Shown here one piece after another: positions 56,234 to 64,000 of a stretch of 64,000 nucleotides of DNA. This DNA is from Nicotiana tabacum (Eukaryota > Streptophyta > Magnoliopsida > Solanales > Solanaceae): positions 101,598,411 to 101,662,410 of the forward strand of contig NC_134084.1 in assembly GCF_000715075.1 (NCBI RefSeq), read 5' to 3'. The translations under genes were made by a program, and so were the position numbers. A model generated the notes under the pieces. The model worked only from the letters and a program-made list of their open reading frames with translations, searched no databases and had not been told where the DNA came from. How positions within the stretch are numbered: the stretch's first letter is position 1; each line of letters opens with the position of its first letter.

Positions 56234-58078
56234 TGTCATGACCCTAGACCCGGTCGTGATGGCGCCTATCATGAAGACAAGCCAGTCGACGCAACACCCA
56301 ATTCATTTTAAACAATTGAAATAACATAATTAAGTCATTAACAAGCAAATAGTCCCAAAATAAAGGTGAACTAATACAATTTGAGGAAAAACACAGCCCG
56401 ACATCGGGGTGTCACCAGTCATGAGCATTTAATAACCGATTAAAAGAAGGAAGAGTCTACATAGTCTATTACAGAACTAAAACAAGGGAAAATAAGATAG
56501 GGGAGAAACACTGGGCTACGAACGCCGAGCAGTTACCTAGTGAACTCTGAACCACTTGAGCTGGAAGCAATCAGCACTCGCTAACGGGACCCTAGGCTCA
56601 TGTATCTACACATAGGGTGCAAAAAGTAATGTGAGTACTCCGACTCAATGAATAATAATAATAATAAATGAAGATTGAACGGTAAGAAATCACGTAAAGC
56701 ACAACAACATGCTATAAAGAAGCAGTGTAAAACCAATAAAAGGCAATGAAATGGTGAAATCTTATAAAAACACCTTAGTTCCGAATAAGCTTCTTTAAAA
56801 CACCTTTTTAACAGTTAAACACGTAAATGAAAAGCAGTTAGAAAAGATAAACACATAAAAACCGTCCATCAGACACAATACCAACAGAATCAGCACCTCG
56901 GGCAACAACATGAGACAACACCAGCCCCTCGGGCTATATCTCATATCACAAAGGGTGCTCGCGCTCACTAGGGGTGTACATACTCCGGGAGGGGCCACTT
57001 ACGGCCCAAGCGCAATATCAAGTCATCTCATAGCATAATCAAATAGGCTCTCGGCCTCATATCAAGCCACCTCGTGGCGTACAACTCAGGCCCTCGGCCT
57101 CATAATCATGAATCAACTCAATAACCTCACAACACAGGCCCTTGGCCCTACTCAGTCAGAAATCTCTAAAAGCCACTCGGGCACAGTAAAATGTGATGCT
57201 CAGCACAAAATATCATTTAAAGAGTTAAAACAGAGTAAACATGGCTGAGTTAGGAAAATAGTAGAATATAGCATGACTGAGTACAGATATAAAGTCAAAA
57301 CAGTAAGGAAATAGTAGTAAAAATCCCCTAAGGGTCCAAATAGTTGGCACGAGGCCTAAATATGGCATTCAACCCAAATCATGATGATAACAAAAAAATT
57401 TCAATCAAATAAGCGGTAAAACAATCATTAGAGATGGACTAAGTCACAATCCCCAACAGTGCACGATCCCACGCTCATCATCTAGCGTGCGCGTCACCTC
57501 AATAAAGCACAACAATGTGAAATCCGGGGTTTCATACCCTCAAGACATCATTTACAATTAGTACTCACCTCAATCCGGTCTAAACTTTAGCCCGCGATGC
57601 CTTTGGCCCTCGAATCGGCCTCAACTCGCATCGAATCTATCCAAAATCAGAATCATGACGTCAAAATATGCTAAGGAAACGAAGCTCATGCGAAAATAAT
57701 CAATTTACAACATAAATCCCGAAATTAACCAAAACCCGACCCCCGGGCCCACGTCTCGGAATTCAATAAAATTTACATCAATAGATTCCTTATCTCCCCA
57801 CGAGTTCATACATATCAAAAGTCCCAAAATCCCACCACAAATGGCCCCTGAAATTCCCAAGTCAAGGTCTCTGATACCAAGCCCTAATCCCCACTTTTTA
57901 ACCCTTAATTTCAATTAATCTTAGGCCGAATCAGTGAAATAATGCCATAGGATCCATTATTAGGTTCAAAAATCTTACCTCCAGACATTATTCCTTAAAC
58001 CCCTCTTCAAAATCTCCCAAAAATCTCAAAAACTGACTTGAAATGGTAAAGAACAACTCAAAAATCGCGAAGGAATTC

Positions 58079-58086
58079 TTTTATAC
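58079..58086 (-). promoter_or_regulatory. Candidate TATA box of solo LTR F
   Basis: Sense GTATAAAA directly downstream of the CpG-rich array. Confidence 0.5.
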
Positions 58087-58088
58087 CT

Positions 58089-58340
58089 TCTGGCCCAGGC
58101 TTTTCGCACCTGCGGTCCAGTCCTCGCTCCTGCGCAACCGCTTCTGCGATCCCAAGCGTCGCTTCTGCGGTCACCACTTAAATCCCAGGTGCGACATCTG
58201 CGAAGCAATTCCCGCAACTGCACTATCGCAGGTGCGCCACCTCAACCGCTTCTGCGGTTCCAGCTGATGCCTTCCCTGGCCGCATCTACGACTCCAAACT
58301 CGCTTCTGCGAGACCACACCTGTGGTCCCCTAGCCGCAGG
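58089..58340 (-). repeat. CpG-rich array of CGCAGAAGCG-type motifs
   Basis: Repeats of CGCTTCTGCG, CCTGCGGTC and CGCAGGTGCG variants over 250 bp. The motif family differs from those in LTRs D, G and H but the position relative to the TATA is the same. Confidence 0.7.
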
Positions 58341-59150
58341 TACGATTATGACAGCAATGGAAAAACCTTCAGCTGTCACAACCCAACTCAAATTTTTTGC
58401 CAACCATCCCAAATCATTCCGGGACCTCAACCAAAAGTACAAACAAGCGACATACCACCATCCAAACAAGCACTGACCTGAAATTTTCTGCAACTCCAAA
58501 TATCATGAAATGGTCCGATTGACCACCCGAAACTCACCCGAGGCCCCTGGGACCTCAACCAAACATACCAACATATCCCATAACCTCATTCAAACTTGTT
58601 CCAACCTTCGAAACGCTCAAAACAACATCAAAACATCAAATTCACATCGGATTAAAGCCTAAGAATTCCAAAATCTTCTAAATTACTTTGATCAAAAACC
58701 CAACCAAACCACATCCGAATGACCTGAAATTTTGCGCAAACATCCCAAATGACACAACAAACCTACTACAACTCCCAGAATTCCATTCCAACCCCTATAT
58801 CAAAATCTCACCTACCAACCGGAAATCGCCAAAATATCAACTTCGTCAATTCAAGCCTAAATCTACTCCGAACCTCCAAAACTCATTCCGATCACGCTCC
58901 TAAGTCCCAAATCACCTCCCGAAGCTATCGGAACTCACATCCGAGCCCTTTAACACATAAGTCAACATCCGGTTGACTTCTCCAACTTAAACTTCCTCAA
59001 AAGAGACTAAGTGTCTCAAACCTTACCAAAACCTCCCTGAACCCGAGCCAACCAACCCGGTAACACAAAATACAGCTGAACAAGGCAATAAGAAGCAGAA
59101 ATGGGGAAAACGGAGCGGTAACTCATGAAACGACCGGCCGGGTCGTTACA

Positions 59151-59155
59151 CTCAA
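59151..59155. repeat. TSD of solo LTR F, right copy (CTCAA)
   Basis: Pairs with 56229-56233. Confidence 0.9.
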
Positions 59156-59308
59156 AGAGAAGAAGGGTGGTGTAACACTTTATATGCAGTTCACAGCAAT
59201 ATCAAAGCGGTAAAGGCAACAATTAGCACATTAGGCTCAAACAAGTAATATAAGACAATCACAAGTAGCCAAGTATAATAGTTATTCTAAGCTCGAATTC
59301 TGAATCTT

Positions 59309-59348
59309 GAACCAAAGATTTTGGGTTCGATCCTCAGTAGAGTCGCCA
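59309..59348 (-). promoter_or_regulatory. TatE primer-binding site with 40 nt tRNA-Arg 3' half
   Basis: The plus strand reads GAACCAAAGATTTTGGGTTC and continues to AGAGTCGCCA. Against plant tRNA-Arg(ACG) as I remember it, 35 of 40 positions match and all five differences are transitions. Similarity starts just 3' of the anticodon and ends at CCA. Confidence 0.8.
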
Positions 59349-59352
59349 GAGC

Positions 59353-60542
59353 TATCACACCTCCTTTTTACGGGGATAAGGAATTTTTTCAATTTAAGGG
59401 ACATTATTAAAATGGAATTATTTATTTTATTTTAGAGTTGTCACTCCGAATTATTTAATTAATGGTGTTCCTAGTCACTAATTTTTTTTTGAATCCCAAA
59501 TCAAGGAAAGTTTGACTCTGTATAAGTTTGCAAAACACAGAAGTCCTAGTAAGGAATTCTATTAACCGAGGAGAATGTGTGAGGCACTCCCGGATATTGT
59601 AGTTTTAGCACCGTCCCTTTACAATTACGCTTGACTTACTTAATCTGATTATTACTTGTTTAGATCATATGTGCATTTTTACCTTTTGGACCACTTTTAT
59701 TGCCTATTTTTAAGGAGTTATAAAACTTATCTTGAACAAGTCACGTTTTCGCGCACTTATTGTTTTTTTGTGTCGAAATACCATATCATGCATACGTACC
59801 CACGATTTAACGACACTCTTATTATTATTATTATTATTATTTTTTTTTTTTTTTTTTAAAGTTAAGGGGGGCAAGTCGCATAAACGTGTACTCAAAATTG
59901 GGATTAGGTGTCACAATTATGACACGAAAATCATATCCATAACTATGATAATTATTATATCAATTGAAACGTGTCTAAAGCAACTATGAATAATTTAAGA
60001 ATTACATAAAGGGTTTGAGGTTGTTTGTAAAGGTCCAGGGTTATCAAGCCATTTGCTGGACAAATATGCATTCACGTTACTTAATTTGATAAAGAATTAA
60101 AAGTTTCTATTTCTTATTCGAAAGAATTCGAGGATTGCTAACAGCCAAAGTCTAAAGTTCAGATGAATTTTGTTTCATTATGGGTACTACCAAAATTAAC
60201 TAAATACAAGGGAGGGCAAATCCAATCCAAGTTTGATTGCTAACAGTTGTGAATTTAAACTAATACTTAAGAGTAAGAACGGTGAAATATAAACCCGTAA
60301 TCATTGTGCACAAAGTTGGACTTAAGGAACGGGCCTTATCTAAAACCAAATGCAACGAAGCAGGCCTAGTGCAACTGGCACAATCAGGCTCCGTATGGGC
60401 CAACATTGATGCAGCCTGAAACCTTAAAGTAAAAGAGGAATTTAAAAGAGAGCCTGCTGATGCCAGACTCACGTAGCAGATCTGGGCCTCATTCAAAGGC
60501 CCAATTTCCAATGGATTACTGATAAGGGGGAATTTGACTATT
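59353..60542 (-). mobile_element. TatE 5' LTR, R-U5 side
   Basis: Begins with TATCACACCTCC (compare TGTCACACCTCC in TatB). Shares the GGAGAATGTG/AGGCAC conserved block near 59570-59590. Decayed. A (TTA)n/T(17) microsatellite lies at 59819-59858. The far boundary is unclear. Confidence 0.65.
59819..59858. repeat. (TTA)n plus poly-T microsatellite
   Basis: About eight TTA units run into about 17 T. Confidence 0.9.
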
Positions 60543-60764
60543 TGTTAGCGCCTTTTTACTTTTGCTTTAGTCCAAAAGCGTTTAATAGTGTTCCCAAAAA
60601 CTGATGAAACATGCTAGATTGCAGGAATATTGGAAAATGAGCCCCCAAGATGAAATCACACTCAAGAAGGAGTGATCTGAACTCAAGGACAAAACAGGCA
60701 CGGAAGCTCAAATTGGATAATCTGCGGTCACAGATTGTGAAGAAACTCCTATCAGAGAAAAGTG

Positions 60765-61080
60765 CAAAGTGCGGTCCGCACATGACATGTGCGGCCGCAG
60801 AAGCTGGGCAAGAGCAAAAGTTCAAAGAACCTATCTCTCAAGTTCAACAGAAGTGCGGATCGCACAATTATTGTGCGGCCGCAAAAGAACAGCTACGCGG
60901 CCGCAATCACATTTGTGCGGTCTCTAGAAGAGCAATGTGCGGCCGCACTCAGAAAGAGAGAAGTGGGGACCGCAGAAAGAGAGAAGTGCGGCCGCGGTTC
61001 AGAATTATGCGGCCGCAAGTTTCCAATCATGTCAGAATGAAGTAAAGTGCGGACCGCACATGGAATTGTATGGCCGCAGA
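60765..61080 (+). repeat. TGCGGCCGCA palindrome cluster
   Basis: About six GCGGCCGC cores and four GCGGWCCGC-like variants within 315 bp of AT-rich DNA, spaced irregularly (20-50 bp). Confidence 0.85.
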
Positions 61081-61120
61081 ACCTCTGAAAGGGCATTTTT
61101 GTCCGAAAATTCCAGCCATG

Positions 61121-61129
61121 TATAAATAG
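61121..61129 (+). promoter_or_regulatory. Candidate TATA box of element G
   Basis: TATAAATAG lies 40 nt past the end of the palindrome cluster; a strong plant TATA match. Confidence 0.55.
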
Positions 61130-61876
61130 AAGAGTCTCATTTTTTTAGGTTAAGTGTGACATCAGCATCTACAGTAGACGGTTTTCTTTACTCTCTTTAG
61201 TAGTTTTTGCTATTTTGAGCTTTTTAAATATAGATTTCATCATTTTAATTATCAATATGGGTTTAATTATCATTTCTTCTTCTATTTCTTCTATCTTAAG
61301 CCTGAGTAGCTAGATTTTCACTAGGGTTGTGACCCAACCCTAGAGTGTAATCTTAATGGATGTTTGATTTAATGTGTATTTATGGTTGGGTGTTTATTAA
61401 TTAGCCTTGTTCTTGCTTTTAATTATAGAATTAATGGTTACACATATTAGTTCATGATCATTTGACTTGGCTCTATTTGAGAAAGAGACACTTAGTCTAG
61501 GAAAACTTGGCTAACAAGAAATTGGGTAAATCAAGAGATTGATAGTCTCAATTAAAGAGTTAAACCTAGAGATAGTAAATCCCGACTTGAGCTTTGTATC
61601 AACCATTTTGTTCAATACCTATTTGGACTTGAGAAAGTCAGATTTGGCAAAATCACTCTCTGATTATAATACACCCCGACCAATAAAACAGGCATTAAAG
61701 TTTACAACCCATTAGGCAAATACCTAAGTGAATGTCATAGCCCTAGGCCCTTTATATCATTTGAAAAACAACAACAAAAACAATTTCTTAGTTTCATTTC
61801 TTAATCTTGCAATATTAGATTAGAATAGACATAGAACAAATACCAATTTATGGAAGTTAAAATTGAGATAGTTCAT

Positions 61877-64000
61877 TGTCATGACCCTAAACCCGGACCC
61901 GGTCGTGATGACGCCTCTCGTGAAGACAAGTCCCGCCGACACTTCCCATTTCAATTTTTAACAGTTAAACCATAAGAAATAAGTCTAAAGCATAATAAAT
62001 AAATCTCGAAGTAGTATATAATAGCATAATTTGCGGAAATACAATCCAACACAGTCCGATACCGGGGTGTCACTAGTCACGAGCATCTATTAATCCTAAA
62101 AGAAGTCTGAAAAGTCTATAAGCTATTACAAAATGTCTGATAAAGAGATAGAGATGATAAAGGAGGAGAACACGGGACTACGGACACCAAATAGCTACCT
62201 CGTGGACTCTGAAGTCTGTAGGGAGCTCTCAACTCGCACTGGCAGGATCAGCAACGCCTAAATCTGCACATGGGGTGCAGGGGTAAAGTGAATACTCTAA
62301 CTGAGTGAGTAATAATCATAAATAAAGACTGAAAGCAGGAAATCATGTAAGGCACAACACATGCTATAATGAAACAGTAAAATCGTTAAAAACAGTGAAT
62401 TAGTAAATATACAAATAATCATTTAAGTTCAGTTTAAACTTCGGGAAAATACCTTTTCAGCAATTAAATAGATAATGACAGGCAATTAAGAAAGATAAAC
62501 ACATAAAGGTTCGCCCCTCGGCACAGTGTCAACAAATCCACCCCTCGGGCAATATCTCACAACAATACCAGCCTCCCGGGCTATATCTCACATCACAATG
62601 GGTACCTGCACTCACTGGAGGTGTGCAAACTCTTGGAGGGCCCCTTACGACCCAAGCGCAATATCAAGCCATCTCGAGGTATCATCACTAGGCTCTCAGC
62701 CTCATATCAACAAGCCATCTTGTGGCGTACATATCTCAGGCCCTCAGCCTCATAATCATAGTCAATGTTTCCTCACAACATAAGCCATCGGCCTTACTCA
62801 GTCAAAGTCCTCACAAGCCACTCGGCAGTAGTAAAACATGATTCTCAGCCCAATTATCATTTAAAAGATCATTTAAGTGTTAAAATTGAGTAAACATGGC
62901 TGAGTACCAAAACAGTGAAATATAACATGACTGAGTTCAAGTATAAAGTCAAAACAGTGAAAAAATATTAATAAAAGTCCCCGAAGGAATCAAATAGTTG
63001 GCACGAGGTCCAAATATGGCATTCAACCCAAATAATGATGATAGCAAATAGATTTCGGTCAACTACGCGGTAAAATAGTCATTCGGGACGGACTAAGTCA
63101 CAATCTCCAACATTACACAACCCCATGCTCGTCATCAAGCGGGTGCATCACCTCAATATAGCACAACAATGTGCAAATCTGGGGTTTCGTACCCTCAGAA
63201 CATCATTTACAATCATTACTCACCTCAATCCAGTCAAATCGACCTCCACTTGCGTCGAATCTATCCAAAATCAGAATCACATCGTAAAATATGCTAAGGG
63301 AACGAAGCCCAAGCAAAAATAAGCAATATACGATACGAATCCTCAAATTACCAATACCCGACCCCCGGCCCCCATCTCGGATTCCAATAAAATTCACAAC
63401 AATAGGTTCCTTATCTCCCGACGAGTTCATACATACCAAAAGCATCAAAATCCATCCACAAATAACTCCTTAAATCCCAATTTCTAGGTCTCCAATTTCA
63501 AACACTAGTTCTTCAATTTTAGGCTTAGATTCCATTATTTATTAGGTAGATTTCACATTAGAATAGAGTTTTAAGTCCATGAATCTTACCTCCAAGTGAT
63601 TCCCCTTCAATCCCTCTTCAAAAAGCTCCAAAAACGACCAACAATGGAAGAAATAAACCTCAATATCGCAGACAAGACGACTATTTAAACCTTCTGCCCA
63701 GGCCTGAAATCCTTCTTCGCGAACGCGGTCAAAGCCTCGCGTTCGCGAAGCACAAAATAACTTTGACCAAAATATTCTCTTCGCGATCGCGACCTGCCCA
63801 TCGCGAACACGATGCTTCTTTAGACTAAACCTTCGCGATCGCGTTCCACCTCTTGCGAACGCGATGAATAAATTCCCCTGAAGCTCAGCTGCCCATTTTC
63901 TTCTACGCGAACGCAACACCACCCAGCGAACGCGATGCACAATTACTCAGCCCTTCGCGAACACAGAGCCTTCCTCGCGAACACGAAGGCTTAAATCCCA
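61877..64000 (-). mobile_element. LTR H, Tekay type, truncated by window edge
   Basis: Sense 3' end GGTCATGACA at 61877; collinear with solo LTR F (for example the GGTGTCACTAGTCA and CTCGGGC-rich segments). At least 2.1 kb. The CpG-rich array of CGCGAACGCG type runs from 63716 to the edge, next to a TTTAAATAG TATA-like box (about 63693-63685 in sense). Confidence 0.82.
63716..64000 (-). repeat. CpG-rich array of TTCGCGAACGCG-type palindromes
   Basis: Repeats of TTCGCGAACGCG, CGCGTTCGCGAAG and CTTCGCGATCGCG. It runs to the end of the window. Confidence 0.8.

Larger units (their letters stand above)
56234..59150 (-). mobile_element. Solo LTR F, Tekay type (2917 bp)
   Basis: Sense TGTAACGACC at 59150 to GGTCATGACA at 56234, flanked by perfect TSDs with no internal region, hence the product of LTR-LTR recombination. 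Contains a CpG-rich array (58089-58340) immediately upstream of a TATA box (GTATAAAAG, 58086-58078 in sense). No gene. Confidence 0.92.
48693..60542 (-). mobile_element. TatE: decayed Tat/Ogre-type element (5' half)
   Basis: In sense: LTR (from 60542 or beyond, down to 59353), primer site, leader (split by solo LTR F), PMD-like ORF, hairpin, gag-pro-G-patch, splice donor region. Pol lies on the far side of the TekD insertion, outside the window. Many stops and frameshifts; the oldest layer here. The upstream limit of the LTR is uncertain because element G begins near 60543. Confidence 0.8.
60543..61876 (+). mobile_element. Element G: unclassified LTR-like sequence
   Basis: Starts TGTTAGCGCC within TatE LTR-like DNA. 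Has a CpG-rich palindrome array (60765-61080) and a TATA box (TATAAATAG at 61121), then AT-rich transcribed-looking sequence cut at 61876 by LTR H. The order resembles an LTR U3-R. I found neither a second copy nor a TSD, so the identity is tentative. Confidence 0.45.

Noticed and set aside
59309..59348. tRNA-Arg gene
   Set aside because: Only the 3' half is present, directly beside an LTR; it is the primer-binding region, not a gene.
1..64000. Host protein-coding gene
   Set aside because: All substantial frames trace to retrotransposon proteins or their shadows; no other recognisable domain, exon series or non-coding RNA gene was found.

Overview
This 64 kb window looks like plant nuclear heterochromatin. 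It contains no convincing host gene; essentially every kilobase belongs to an LTR retrotransposon. The elements are of the Tat/Ogre lineage of Ty3/gypsy (second, archaeal-type RNase H; extra ORF before gag; very long LTRs; tRNA-Arg-type primer site) and of the Tekay/Del chromovirus type. From family resemblance I infer a eudicot, most likely a Solanaceae genome such as tobacco or a relative. That is recognition, not proof.

The layout is a set of nested insertions that can be read from target-site duplications (TSDs) and LTR ends. (1) TatE, minus strand, about 48693-60542, is the oldest layer: gag-pro, a plant-mobile-domain-like ORF, primer site and start of its 5' LTR. It is interrupted by solo LTR F (56234-59150, TSD CTCAA). 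(2) TekD, a plus-strand chromovirus, lies in TatE; only its integrase/chromodomain end and 3' LTR (45696-48692) are visible. (3) TatA, minus strand, 1-45695, is inserted in the TekD coding region; its 3' end lies left of the window. (4) TatB, minus strand, 10557-44225, TSD GAAGG, lies inside the TatA 5' LTR. (5) OgreC, plus strand, 22365-43685, TSD TGTAT, about 21.3 kb with 3.87 kb LTRs, lies inside the TatB 5' LTR. At the right edge an unclassified LTR (G, 60543-61876) is followed by the start of another Tekay-type LTR (H, 61877-64000).

OgreC is the youngest and best preserved: LTR - extended tRNA-Arg primer site - leader - PMD-like/coiled-coil ORF - gag-protease-G-patch - predicted 181 nt intron - RT-RNaseH-archaeal RNaseH-integrase - 3 kb 3' UTR with a 15 x 41 bp array - polypurine tract - LTR. 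Its frames carry five in-frame nonsense codons and one 1-bp frameshift. TatB is a deletion derivative that keeps LTRs, leader, a broken gag and a scrap of integrase. TatA has lost the pol centre and has substitutions at the protease and RT active sites. TatE is heavily decayed.

The most interesting signals are non-coding. A roughly 60 nt nested hairpin with compensatory stem changes recurs at the ORF boundaries and near the 3' LTR of several elements. The primer site extends to an apparent copy of the whole 3' half of tRNA-Arg in three elements. A leader of about 300 nt is strikingly conserved even in the coding-deficient copy. A gag-pro stop codon is embedded in the 5' splice site in several elements. 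CpG-rich palindromic arrays sit just upstream of the TATA box in four LTRs.
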